A stretch of DNA of 64,000 nt from Plicaturopsis crispa FD-325 SS-3 (lineage: Eukaryota; Basidiomycota; Agaricomycetes; Amylocorticiales; Amylocorticiaceae), in contig KN832555.1 in NCBI GenBank assembly GCA_000827205.1, forward strand, positions 1,476,893 through 1,540,892. Direction: 5' to 3'. This document shows, in pieces, positions 34,201-45,748 of this stretch (its first letter is position 1; each line of letters opens with the position of its first letter). Under the pieces are notes generated by a model that did no database searches, was not told the DNA's origin, and worked only from the letters and a program-made list of their open reading frames with translations. The position numbers and the translations under genes were made by a program.

Positions 34201-36546
34201 ATTATGTCAATCACTTGATTTTCCTGCGGTGCGGTCAGATTAAGGGAGAACGACAAAAAAGGTAAATACCCACCTCTGCTGGTTTAGATTTTGACTCCTC
34301 CTTGGGAGGCTGCAGAGCCTTCATTTTGGCTTCAAGTTCTGCAGCCTTTTTCCGCGCTCTCTCTTTCTGTTGTTCCCGCTCTTGCTCCTCCTGTTGTCGT
34401 CGCTGTTTCGCACGCTCCGCCGCACTGTGCATAGCGGCTTTCCGCACCTCGTCCATGTCAACAGCTGGAGTCGATAAGGGAGCTTCAGAGACAGATGTGC
34501 CCCCAAACGAAGCATGGGATGTAACCGGAGAATGGGCGGCTGGATGAACAGGGGCCGTTACGGATGACGGCGACTCGCCGTGGAGTGAAGAAGGTGGACG
34601 TGGACGAGACTCTCGAGAGGAAACGCGTCTTTGAGGAGGGGGCATTTGTGACAGGTGCGGAGGTAGTTGACGGCCAGTGTCCCTCGAGCCAGCTCGGAAG
34701 AGAGGCGGGGGACCCATGTTATTCGAAGACCGTCGCCCTCGATGGTCATTACCGAATTCACGATCGCGGTTCAGCCCTGGAGAAACATTTGCATGGCCGA
34801 AAGGTGGGTGCTGATCTCTCGGTCGATTAAAATCGGGACTGGTGAATGGGATATGCAGAGGCGGAAGGGGCCCTCCAGGACGTTCAAAGGATTCGGAAGA
34901 TCCTAGCCGGTCACGGCCGCGGAATGCGGACTCGCCGGAGCCATGATTTTTCTGAAGGAGCTGGACGCTTGCAGGCCCATCTCGAGGGCTCCTCGAATCA
35001 CCATATGGAGACGAGAACTCCGAATGTGCACCCCTCCCCGGTGGATGAGGACCTGGAGGGACTGGACGATGTGAAGGGTGAGCGTTGCTGTAAGGTTCTA
35101 ACCGATTAGACCGTTCGTTAAATAGAACCCTCGACGATGACGAATCTTGAGGGGATGGTGCATGTTGCGAAGAACCAGGTGAAGGAGGTACGGGATGATG
35201 TGTGTGCGGGGGAAAGTCGCGTTGGGGTATCCCTGGCGATGTTTTGGACCGCGGCCAACTACGGTCAAAATCATCGTCGGCGAACCTTTCCGCTTTGGTT
35301 ACTGGTACTGCGTCTGCCTTGGACGGAGACGCCCTGGATTCAGCATGATCTGATCTAGGGGGCTCACGAGGTGGATCCTCGGTGCTCTCCACGAGTTTGT
35401 ACTGTCTTCCATCACCGAATTCAATGACACCGTCGAGAAAGTTGTCATCGTCTTCTTCCATCTGTTGATTTGAAGGCCGTATGAGTTACAGTCGTTGCCA
35501 GTGCCATCAGCAACAAGAGGTTCGACAGACCTCGTCCCAATGATGTGCGTTGGGATCCAAATGTATTCCACGAAATGTGTCGGCTTCTTCAGAGCGTGCT
35601 TGCTTATCAGCAGCAGCCACCACAGCTGCTTCTTTGGAATCGGCAAGCTTTGCTTTCCGAGCAGATGTCACACCTGTAGACAACGGACCCAACAACAACA
35701 TAGTAAGAAAAATTCGGGGGACCTGAGTTGCAGACGGAGGTACCTTGAGCAACTTCTGCAGCGGTGGGGAAATCATTCTGTAATTTGGCGGCAGCATTTG
35801 CAGCGGCCTTGACATTACCCCACGCAGGTTTGCTGCCACTTCCAGAGCCATCTTTTGACAAAGCCGGTAAAGCTGTCTGAGTCGCGGCTCGTGGTTGGGG
35901 TTGTATGACCTTTCCAGCATGAGGCAGCTGTGGGGCTGCTGGCACTGGCACAGGTGCGGGTGTGTTCACACTAGGAGTCGCCGATGGGGATGGAGTAGGA
36001 GCTGCAGAAGACGGTCTTGTCCATCCTGGCCCTGTCGTAGTAGATGGCTGCGGTGTAGCCGTTAATTTGGTGGTCACAAGCCGCGAATGTGACGGAGAGG
36101 GCTGGACAGACGGTCTTGCTGCAAAAACGCATGGTTAAACATGAGCCTAAGCTCCGTGGATCAGGATAAAGGATGCACGCACGAGTCGTGACATTGGATT
36201 TTGGCGCCGGCGAGCTCGCTGAAACGGGGCTTGAACTCGACGCCGACGAATTCTTCTCGAGGAATTTCTTGTTGATGTTCACAGCGCTGAACCGCTTCGG
36301 ATGGGCTGCACCCAGATGGGACCCAGAAACCGATCCGGTACCAAGAGGTACGAGTGTTGGACGGGAGATGCTGGCCAAATCGGCCAGGACGGGTGCGCGC
36401 GACTTCTCCCCTGCGTCCGTGAACGTTGGGGTAGTTCCATCGGCTCCCACCACCTCAACCACCTCTCCTGTAAGCCCAGCATCCCCCGTCTCCGTCTTTC
36501 CTGTCGATTCTGGTAGCCCCTGTGACTCGTTGTCGATATTAGCCAT
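31255..36546 (-). CDS. Very long proline/serine-rich disordered protein (PRRC2/BAT2-like layout), function unknown
   Basis: Six exons on the minus strand: 36546-36183, 36118-35744, 35673-35531, 35461-34274, 34223-32313 and 32250-31255; about 1658 residues. Almost all is low complexity: Pro/Ser/Thr-rich, with a Lys/Glu/Gln-rich helical stretch (RKAAMHSAAERAKQRRQ...) that may be a coiled coil. Conserved-looking islands are VNINKKFLEKNS near the N-terminus, PAWGNVKAAANAAAKLQNDFPTA, HLDPNAHHWDEM, then EDDDNFLDGVIEFGDGR. The C-terminal 330 residues are Gly/Pro/Met-rich with repeated short PxPG motifs. The mix of a short N-terminal LN.KF-like island, PAW...DFP islands and long disorder reminds me of BAT2/PRRC2 proteins, which are RNA-associated, but this is only an inference. 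The last acceptor could be at 32250 or 32253. No catalytic domain seen. Confidence 0.72.
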
Positions 36547-36973
36547 ATACGCGTCGCCCGACGCCACTTTTATTGAGTTCGCGGATGTCTCTGGGGTCAA
36601 CGCCGACGGAGCACAAATTTCGAGAAAACCATGATATGAGATTGTACGAATCAACGTCAGCGAACTATAGAATCTACATATACACACAGCGCATGCTTAC
36701 CTGGTAAACCGACACCCTGGGCAAAGCACGAGAAAAGGAATTTCAAGTCGAAGAGACTTGCAGCTGCACGCAGGTGGCGGCGGTATGGGCAGGCCGCAGA
36801 TATACCAAAAATGGCATCACGGTCATTACGGCCGGAATCACACCGAGTATGTTCTGAGTGGGCCTCACAGGTGCCAGTGATCATTCAGTACTTCAATACT
36901 TCGCGCTCAAGGGGGACATGGCTTGTAGCAGCAAAAATATACCAATGATACAGATGTAGTCATTACTTTACGC
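36547..36973. other. Intergenic, upstream of the disordered-protein gene
   Basis: 427 bp between the start of the disordered-protein gene and the stop codon of the SPF27 gene on the same strand. The open frame continues upstream of the chosen ATG for 47 codons (to 36687), so translation could start earlier. No other feature seen. Confidence 0.45.
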
Positions 36974-37784
36974 TTAGACATCCGCAAGCTCAGCCTCCTT
37001 CTTGTTGAGCCTATCGACTTCCGCATCCAATGCGACGTTCGCCATTTCAATCTGTAGCACACTTGAAATGAGCTCTGTCCACCGGGTCTCCAAGGAGTTG
37101 AGTTGATTCCCGAAACGTGTCTGAGAAACAGTGAGCGATAGCAGAAAAGTGACGAAACCCGAGGGTACCGACCTGGCTGTTTTTGCGTTCACGGTTAACC
37201 TCAGTGGTAAGTTGTTTCAAATTCTCTAAAGCCTTGTCCAATTGGTCGGCTGTGGACTCAAGAAGATAATTGTGTATCCGCCAGGCATTTGGACCGTATG
37301 TTTGCAGTAGGGCCAGATTTGTATGCCTAAGCGAAATACATGAGCAAGTATGCAGTAGTGAGATAGAAACTCTGGCGCACCGTATCCGTTGGTGCTCTAG
37401 TTGTGCATGAGCATTTTTTATGGACTTTTCCCAGTCATCGTCGGTAGCAGGAGTTGATAATGGACCTGGAAGCTGATACCGTATCGTGTCTATGGGAGGC
37501 AATGGTTCGTGAGACTCGACGCGCGCAAGTTCTGCCTCCAGAAGAGGATGTTGCTATAAGTCGCTCTTTAGTATACGGAAATTGAGGTGGTTTGCCTGCG
37601 CACATACTGAGAAGAGGGTTACTGGAGGTGGGACGCGCGGGTGCAAAGTCTGCGGTGGTTTTGGTTCACGCGCGAGCTCCTGCTCCACTTTCTGCTTTAA
37701 ATTAGGATATTGCTCAAGATCGTTATCGTAGTATGGTAGGGAATCAAATATAGGTGTTGGCGCTGGTGATGTTTCGGTTTCCAT
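36974..37784 (-). CDS. SPF27/BCAS2-type pre-mRNA splicing factor (Cwf7 homologue)
   Basis: Four exons on the minus strand: 37784-37608, 37553-37381, 37326-37173 and 37120-36974; 216 residues, close to human BCAS2 (225). The motif IFDSLPYYDNDLE near the N-terminus and NLALLQTYGPNAWRIHNYLL in the middle are the family hallmarks, followed by a long coiled-coil helix (LDKALENLKQLTTEVN...NKKEAEL). SPF27 is a core subunit of the Prp19/NTC complex, which is required for spliceosome activation. It acts in the nucleus. The gene is divergent from the complex I gene, with 177 bp between starts. Confidence 0.92.
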
Positions 37785-37961
37785 GTCGGGGAGAGATTAG
37801 GATTAAAGGTGCAATTTGGGTGCAAACAGCAAGTGGAAGTTCAACGTCAAGGGGAGGATGTTGCGACTCCGGGAGCGCCACAACGGAGGCGGATGTCGGA
37901 ACTGTTTCTTGTCTGCTCGCTGCCAACCACGACGTCAAGCCAACTCTTCTGTTGAACAGCC
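37785..37961. promoter_or_regulatory. Divergent promoter between SPF27 and complex I 30-kDa genes
   Basis: Only 177 bp separate the two start codons. Both core promoters must lie here. No specific site was confirmed. Confidence 0.45.
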
Positions 37962-39105
37962 ATGTCGTTTCGCGTCGGTTTACAGGCAGGACGTCTACTT
38001 AGAAATGCTGCTGCGAGGCCAGTAGTGCCGGTCGCTTCTCGTTTGACGCGCAGCATCCAATCTACCTCCTCGACCAAGGGTACGTGAATGACCTTCAACG
38101 TGACTGCCGACCGTAATTCACAGAGCTGTTGCATTCGATAGCATCTGCCGCTCCTTTCACAGAGCCTACATCCCCCAACCCAACCCTCACCAAATACGCC
38201 GAAACGACTGAAGCGCTTCACACATATGGATCGTACTTGACACAATGCCTCCCCAAATTCATACAGCAATTCTCTGTCGTCAAAGACGAGCTGACGCTGT
38301 ACATCTCTCCTGCGGGCGTCGTTCCCGTGCTCACTTTCCTACGTGATCACAGCCAGTGCCAGTTTAAGAGCGTGGTTGACATCAGCGGAGTGGACTTCCC
38401 GGAGCGGGAGAAACGTTTCGAGATTGTGTACCACTTGCTTAGCGTCAAGCAGGCCGGTCGAATCAGGGTCAAGACGTATGCAGGAGAAGCGGACGCTGTA
38501 CCGAGTGCGACAAGTGTATTTAGGGGCGCGGATTGGTGAGGCATGGTCCCTATCTTGTTAGCTTGAAACTAATTGCAGAACTAGGTACGAACGAGAAGCT
38601 TGGGATCTATTTGGAATATTCTTTAAGGATCACCCCGACTTGTACGTTGACGTTGATTCAACTTGATACAGATCACTGAATGCCTTGGACAGACGTCGCA
38701 TATTAACGGACTACGGTTCGTATTTCTATGTCTTGCTGAAGTCCAGTCGATACTGACGTGCAATTCAGGATTCGAGGGACACCCTCTGCGCAAGGATTTC
38801 CCTCTGACTGTGAGTATGAAATACTTGTCAGCGTCCACTATGCTAACAGCTCTGTCAGGGCTACACCGAGGTCCGGTACGACGAAGAGCAAAAGCGGGTG
38901 GTCTATGAGCCTCTACAGCTCACCCAAGCATTCCGGTAATAATCTTGCTCTTGTACACATGCTTCTTTCTGAACCGCTATGCATTTGCAGTAACTTCGAG
39001 GCCCAATCTCCTTGGGAGCAAGTGGGACAAGGTACAGAGCCGCGCCGACCCAACGAGCTCAAGCCTGTCCCTCCGCCCAAACCTGAGGAGGCGAAGAAGG
39101 CGTAA
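37962..39105 (+). CDS. NADH:ubiquinone oxidoreductase 30-kDa subunit (NDUFS3/nuo-31)
   Basis: Seven exons: 37962-38079, 38124-38535, 38585-38641, 38693-38715, 38769-38809, 38859-38935 and 38991-39105; 280 residues. An Arg-rich N-terminus ([20 protein letters not shown]) gives a mitochondrial leader. The mature protein has the complex I 30-kDa signature: [25 protein letters not shown], then the [38 protein letters not shown] block and YTEVRYD. It sits in the matrix arm of complex I next to the 49-kDa subunit. The first intron is only 44 bp and exon 4 only 23 nt. All phases agree. Confidence 0.95.
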
Positions 39106-39227
39106 GGCTGCCCCCTTTCTTCTTTGCTGTGTTCCGAAATATATACACCGTTGAAAGGAATGCTGAGTGATACAAAATAAGGCGTGACAGTCGTAAAACG
39201 TGCAGTACAAGTCATCGACAAAACTCT

Positions 39228-40698
39228 TCATGATTCAGCGGGGTTGCCAGACGACTCCGCCTGAGCTTGAGCCTCCGCAATCTTCTCTGCAACTTTGGCC
39301 TCGTTCGCCCAACCCATTCGCGCGACAACATACTCCTGCCCGATTACTTCGACGCCCACTCTGAGGGCCTCTGCGACAAGATCTTCCACCCAGTCGTACT
39401 GATCCCAAAGGCCCAGCCATAATCCAGGAACAGCCTGTGTAACAGTCGAATGCACTAACTGGTGCGCTGGGTCCGAGAGATGGAGGATGAATTGCAGATT
39501 GGACTGCTGCACGGGAGACTCGCCGGAAGGAGCTGTTGCACCCTCGGAGGTCGAAGATTGCTGGGGAAGCGTGAAGGGGGTCATGAATGGCTGCACGCGA
39601 AGGTACACGTAGGAATATGTGGTCGGGTTCTGCACTGATGTTGTCGTAGTAGGTGGCTTGACGTTATTCTTGATTAGTTCGTCCAAATTGGCCTGTATCG
39701 AATGTTGAGAACAATGTTTCTGAAGGATAGGCTCGGCGGAACCAACCCACCTGCGCCAATTTGAAGGCAGCATCATAACCATCGACAGCGTTCAAATCGC
39801 GCGCGGAGTCTGACGCGTCGTCCTTGGGCCGTGATTCCTGACCGCGATTGACTATCAAATCGCCTCCCTCAACTTGCTCCATGATCTACGGGGGTATGAG
39901 GACCAGTAAGAGGTGCAATTCGACTACATACGCACCCTTGCAAGTGCACGGTACACAAGTGACTCAATACCATCGTATCCTCTCATGTCATGACTGAGCC
40001 ATACTTGTATGACCTCATGTTCCGAGATGGGAGGTGCGACAACATTAAGGATGTCTGTCAAGGTCGATAGACCCACGCGCTTGAAATCCTGGCCTACCAC
40101 AATACCATGAGTTATCATTCGGTGAGTTGCAACCCACCAGTAGTAGTAACCCACCAAGCTTATCTAGTTGGGCGGTCTTGGCGTATTCAATCATTCCTTC
40201 GCCCCATTTACGCGCCTGCTCGTTCTTAGGCAAGTGCTTGACCTGCTCATCAACCACTGTTTTCGCCTGTTGGATGGCGGCAGATGCACTGGACCAGACG
40301 CTTCCCCAGCCCCAAGAACCCGCAGACGAAGCCTCTGGTAGAGGGGCCTGCTGGGGCTCTGCCTTCGCCTTTGAAGATAGCGAGGCGTTTGAAGCTGTGC
40401 GTAACAGCGAGGGGGCGCCGACTTTGACGCGCTCGGTGCTCTTGCGCAGCGAGGGCGTTCCAGCGCGAGAGATCGGCCTGTCAATGTGCGATGTGGTAGT
40501 GCGCGTAGGCTCAGAGCTCTTCTGGGTGATTTCGTCCAGGAAAGCGAGCACGTCCGCTGCTTCACCCTCGTTTGCCGGCTGCGCGGTAGGTGTACCGCCT
40601 GCCTTGGGAGGTTGTGCGACGGGTTCTCCTGGATCCAGAGAGTCTAGGTCATCGAGAAATTGTAGAGCCTCTTCCTGTTTTGACTTTGATTTCGACAT
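39228..40698 (-). CDS. Mtc1-like protein (DUF5427, maintenance of telomere capping protein 1 family)
   Basis: Four exons on the minus strand: 40698-40155, 40093-39936, 39885-39751 and 39692-39228; 433 residues. N-terminal Leu/Asp motifs (EEALQFLDDLDSL and ADVLAFLDEI) and a Ser/Gly/Trp-rich stretch (GSWGWGSVWSSASAAIQQAK) precede a helical/beta C-terminal domain with QPFMTPF, QFILHLSDPAHQL and the AVPGLWLGLWDQYDWVEDLV helix. This order matches the fungal family named after yeast Mtc1. In yeast the name comes from a genetic interaction with cdc13. The protein has been placed at the Golgi/COPI, so the telomere label may be indirect. Function here is unknown. Confidence 0.75.
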
Positions 40699-40879
40699 GA
40701 GCGTGTAGTCGAGCGATACGGAAAATACTGTAGGACGTTACGAGGAGGTTACAGGATGCGATGTTGAGTGCTGTTTGCGCGGCAGGCTGATTGGCGAGGC
40801 GCGACGCGACTTCAATTACTTCGTCTACTTACCTTCTCCTACTACCTATTCATCGCGCGTTTTCGCACTGAATTCGGCG
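40699..40879. promoter_or_regulatory. Divergent promoter between the Mtc1-like and chromodomain genes
   Basis: 181 bp between opposite start codons. Both promoters must lie here. No specific site confirmed. Confidence 0.45.
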
Positions 40880-43800
40880 ATGGGAAAGAAACGAAAACAA
40901 GTCGAGGAGTCCGAGGACGAGGTTTTCCACGTCGGTATGTTGTTTGATCGAGGGCAGTTTCCGGACAGTGACCCACACCCTACATAGAGGTCATATCGAA
41001 AGCGAGGGTCACCGATGACCTGCAATGGGTGCGCATACTTTGGCATCTCGCTTCGCATAATATCAACCAAATCCTTTCCAGGAATACTTTGTGAAGGTAG
41101 CTAACACGCCAGTGAACCGTGTAAGCTCCAATTTTGACTGTTTAAACAGTGGGGAGGGTACCCGGAGGAGCAGAATAGGTAAGTCCCAAATACAGAACCG
41201 GTCTTGGTCTCTCTGACTTACTTGCGTGCCAAGTTGGGAACCAGACGAAAACGTGAAAGATTGCACCCGCTTGTTGGAGAGCTTTTGGAAACACATCGGA
41301 CTGGACGACAAGGACTACCCAGCCGGTTATGAGGTTGAAGCAAAACCACGGTGGATCGGTAAGAGCTCGAATCTTTCAAAACGCCACCCCTCTCAAAGTC
41401 GCATATTTGAAGAAAAGGAGAAGAAATATTTTGCAGAGGAATACATCAGGACACAAAACCTAGAGAAGACTAGAAAGGCCGAGGAGAAGGCCAAAAGAAA
41501 GAAAGAAAAGGCTGAGGCTAAAGAACTCGTGCGTATGGGCTTTCCCTCTCGTTGGCATTCAACCCATGTCCGGTCTTCAGAGGAAGAAGAAGAAATCACG
41601 ATCGCCCGTTGTCAAAGCCAAGATAGAAAAATCAAGGGCAAAATCGAATGACGACGTATGTACCCCAGTTTTTATTCCAGCGCGTTCCCGTAACCTTTCG
41701 ACCGTGAATAGGGCAACTCAGAAGACTCAGACGACGACGATGCCCCGTTATCGCAGATGAAGGCGAACAAGAAACGTCGACTGGCTAGTGTACGTGTTGT
41801 TCAAGGTGCTTTCTTATTGCTTGTCTCAAAGTGAATATGCGTGCAGCCTACTTTGAATGAACCCGCGCGTCACACGCCGAAAGCAAGTTCTTCACGATCC
41901 GACAGTAACATGCCTGCCACAGCCAGCGCTAGTACAGGCCAAGAGAGGCAAAAACTTCCTCCACCAAGAATAGACACGGCTTCCCTCAACAAAGGGAAAG
42001 CGAGACGGATTGAATCCAGCTCCCCGACGTCTATGTTTTCCAAAGATTCCTCTCCAGATGTTGCCTTACTTTCTAAGACATCTAACCAGCCTTCCGCTTC
42101 CACCAGTTCCGCCCCCAAGATATTCAAGTCCAATCGGCCCAAAGCCAGAACATCCCAAATGCCGTCGATCTCTAGTGGGAGCGCTTTGGAAACAAAAAAG
42201 CGCATTGCACAGGGTATCATTATGTCCGATCCTAACCAGAAACCCAAACCCCCGAATTTGGCCAACCTCAGCTTCAAAAAGAAACCACTTCCAGACGACC
42301 AGGAGATCAGGACGTCACTGCGATCCCCTTCGCCCACTTTAAACGACAACTTCAACGAGTTGTTTGGCTCTTCGCCTCCTCCGGAGACTCCTCGAGACGA
42401 ACCACAAGCACCGCGCTTTACCCATAATGGTCTTTTGTGAGGCAGACGACTACATAGCAAGGTGTATCACCCTCGATTGACGCTACATACTTTCACCAGA
42501 TCTGCCCCGCCACCGCTGCCACCACCTCGACCCGTTAATCCGAATATGGAGGCTGCTGAGCGCCTCTTGCAGGAAATGATGCCAGTCGAGTGGGTGTTTC
42601 CTTCGTATTGACGCGTATATTCGTTCCTTATCTTTGGGCAGGCTTTCCGCTCCATTTGAGTGAGTATTTCCATATCATTAGCTTCCCATAAACCGACCAC
42701 CGGTTAGCAACAATCCTTCTACATCCAGTGGCAGTCATGTTGCGCCTATTTCTACAGCCCCCCTTAAACCTGCTGCATTGCCACGGTGAGCCGTTACTTT
42801 CTTTGTACACATCCAGGATAAATTCATATCCTAACGGGTGTATCTTCTGCTAGAATTCCAAAGAAATGGAAATGGAACGGCGAGCTCTTCATCAATGTAG
42901 CTAACGACAAAGCAGAAAAACTCTGCGATGTGACAATTGTCGACGTCACCGAGCCTCCGCAATTGGGCATTCGCTTTAACGTCCTGTTCATTGATCTTGG
43001 ATTAATTCGGCTCAGCAAATTGCACGACGTGTCTGACCTGGAAATGGTTCTGGCCGCCTGTGACAACGTAGCTCAAATGGGAAAATTAATATCACAAGAT
43101 CCCGAGAAGGATGGACATGCGTTGACTAGTCTTGCAAACTATATGAGGAAACGGCGTCTAGTGTGTACCATCGCTTTCTCTTCCATACGGACGTACTGAC
43201 ATCAAACCTGGAGGTCACATTCGCTACGATGTATCTGGAAAATGCTTCCATGGGCTTGATGCTCTTCATCCCGTCCGAGTGGACTGACCTCTGTGAACGA
43301 TTCAAGGTCCCGCCAGATCTGCGAACTCCTGGTTCCTTGGTGTCGATCCTCTTTCCGTGGGCGATACTCCCAGCGGCGTACGCCAAAATCGAGTGGCGGA
43401 AAAACGGCGACGCACCGGTACCATTTCCTCCTCACCCTTCTAGCGGCGTCGCTACGGTCGAACCGGGTCTCCTAGCTCGGTCTCTCCGTAAAGAACCGCT
43501 TTACCATCGTGCGCTTCGCATCCTGAAGTTTCCACAAGAAGTGCATGATTTCATCTCGCGATTGGGACGTCCTTACTGCGTTTGGTCCACAGGCGATGGC
43601 ACTGCCTCCGACCCTGGAATCGAGACCAAGATGCTACATGTTGTTCTGGGACATTGCCATGCACAGGACATTGGCTACAACATTGACAAAGGGCACGCCG
43701 GTCTCATTTTTGTGCACGTTGGTGCAGTTCGTTCTTTGCATAAGCTACCGCGATTTGCCGAGCGGCGCAGCAAGCATCCCGATGTCTGTTTCTTTACGTA

Positions 43801-44624
43801 TGGCACATCGGACGGTGTTCCTCCGGAACGATGGGGCGTCCATGAGATTTATCCGTTCGGTGAGCTGCTCAGCGTTCAATGTTGTTCCTCGCTGATTTTG
43901 GAACCGCTAGGGGGGATCGTGACTTTCACCCCAAACGCTTTGATTGAAGACCCACTGGGTACTCAGGACCTAATCAAACGTATTGCGGAGCACGCTGCCT
44001 GGGAATGCTACGTGATGCCGACTGTTGTCGGAATGGTAGCGAAGACTGGCTACAATGGGGCAGACCCAATAGGTCTGTTTGACGAGTAAGATCTCCCTGC
44101 CTATCTCCGCCACATAATCACTCAACCAGTCCTTGATTAGAGGACAATTCGTGCACGATTATCTCCTCCGGTATATCGAGGACGGACATGTGTCGCTCCT
44201 GAGGGCCCCGCCTCTAACTCGCAATGTCGCGCTTCCTGTCAACGACCCCATTCGCCGCTGGATAAGCTGGCAACTGAGGCTGTCTGGCCTGGATGCCCGA
44301 GACTTGCTTGCGGATTGTGTCAAGAAATTCGTCGAGCATTACTCGAATTACACCGGCCACAGTCTGTCTGATGCATTCGAGTCCGAGATCACCAAGGATA
44401 TGTTACACATGCAGGGACAGCCAACCTTGATGCGGAACTACCGCCGCTTCGTTGTCATTACGGGCGCGGGAGACGATCATATCCTGCCGGACAAAGAAGG
44501 AGTGAGTGCTGTACCTTTCATTTCTCGAGACATCTCTAACGTGCTCTGTGTTTAGCTCGAGTGGCTTCCACTCTCTAAATTCGATTTCAAAGATGCACTT
44601 GCCCACGTCGACGAATCTACATAA
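40880..44624 (+). CDS. Chromodomain protein with large C-terminal region of unknown function
   Basis: Sixteen exons (40880-40934, 40988-41028, 41082-41096, 41150-41178, 41234-41358, 41413-41528, 41581-41655, 41712-41789, 41847-42436, 42500-42589, 42642-42659, 42708-42785, 42854-43160, 43214-44085, 44141-44501, 44556-44624); 972 residues. Residues 15-75 are a chromodomain, EVFHVEVISKARV...YFVKWGGYP...SWEPDENV. Its aromatic cage appears intact (Phe in VFH, Trp in VKW, Tyr in GGY). Such domains bind methylated histone H3 (K9 or K27). A Lys/Glu-rich coiled coil and a disordered linker follow, then about 530 residues that look folded (VTFTPNALIEDPLG, FVHVGAVRSLHKLP, MPTVVGMVAKTGYN), including GVHEIYPFGELL. 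I do not recognise this domain. No chromoshadow domain is present, so it is not a simple HP1. The protein is likely a nuclear reader, possibly part of a silencing complex. Exons of 15 and 18 nt are required by phase. Confidence 0.85.
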
Positions 44625-44990
44625 TCCATTGCATCAACCATTACAAAGTCATCAGTAATTCCCTGCATATACGCATTAAAGAACTCTTCACTGTATCACG
44701 ACGCTGCTCAGTATTTCCTGCAGCATGTAACGATTGCTCGTTCTATTATAATTAACTCGATGTACGATGTATCAATACTTTTGTGTAATTGACCGTGGCC
44801 GTACGGCAGCGAATGCTGTATACTACTAATACTGTATAGCTTCGGGTAGATAGCATGTGTTTCCTGTCGGATGTCGGGTGCACGAAAGCGCGACATGGGG
44901 TCGGCGACTGCCCGCCTTGAGCTCGTCGCCAAATAAAGCTGTCTCTCTCCAGTAAAGCTTGCTTTAAGCCTGCTCGTTGCACTCAAGGCC
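44625..44990. other. Intergenic, chromodomain 3' flank and PXMP4 promoter
   Basis: 366 bp. Nothing gene-like on either strand. The 3' UTR of the chromodomain gene and the promoter of PXMP4 should lie here. Confidence 0.5.
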
Positions 44991-45748
44991 ATGTCCGCCG
45001 TCGAGACCATCAACGCAATCATCTCGAATCCCGAATATCATGACTATCTCGCCATATTGAAAGGAGCTAGGAATGGCTTCGTGTACGGCGTCAAAGTCAG
45101 GTTCCCCCATGCCCTGATTATGGCCATACTGTTTGGCCGAGGAGAGTGAGTTGGGCTTCATCGTCTCAGAAGATAGCGACGCGTTTTGACCTTGGTTTTG
45201 CGTTTGATAGTTGGCAAACTCGGATCCGTACTATCTATCGCGCGACGAAGCAACATGCCACGAATCTCGCGAAATTCGTGTCGCTGTACAAGATATTCCT
45301 GTTGATCCAAAGAAGAATCAACGGTGGAAAGGAACGCAGCGCGGACACGTTCATCGCGGGACTGTTAGGCGGCTACATCGTGTTCGGAAACCGTACTGCA
45401 GTCAATGAGCAGGTAGGACTATATAACTTCTCCGCGCGCCGTATGTTAATGTTATTTTCGTGTTAGATTGTGCTATACGTTGTCTCTCGTGTTGTAGCCT
45501 CATTTATTCCCCGTGCCGGATCGCCGTATTCTACGTCGCCATCCACGCCCGCTGGCGCTGGAAAACCCCTGCCCCCCGACTCGCGTTACTTCACCGTCTT
45601 CGCCGCCCTTTCTTGGGGTGCTGTGATGTGGTTATTCAAACACCGTGGCGAGACGATACAGCCGGGGATGTTCAACTCTATGAAATATTTGTACCGGGAC
45701 TCGGAGACATGGAGAGACTTGCGGACTTTGTTTTGGCACAACAACTGA
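44991..45748 (+). CDS. PXMP4-type peroxisomal membrane protein (PMP24, Tim17 family)
   Basis: Three exons: 44991-45145, 45211-45412 and 45467-45748; 212 residues, the exact length of human PXMP4. Four weakly hydrophobic spans of the Tim17/22/23 fold are visible. Typical motifs are ARNGFVYGVKVRFPHALIM, SVETIN-type N-terminus, ADTFIAGLLGGYIVFG with the small-residue GxxG pattern, and VLYVVSRVVASFIP, plus GMFNSMKYLY near the end. PXMP4 is an integral peroxisomal membrane protein whose transport or structural role is not settled. No PTS1 tripeptide is present. Membrane proteins are sorted through Pex19. Confidence 0.88.
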
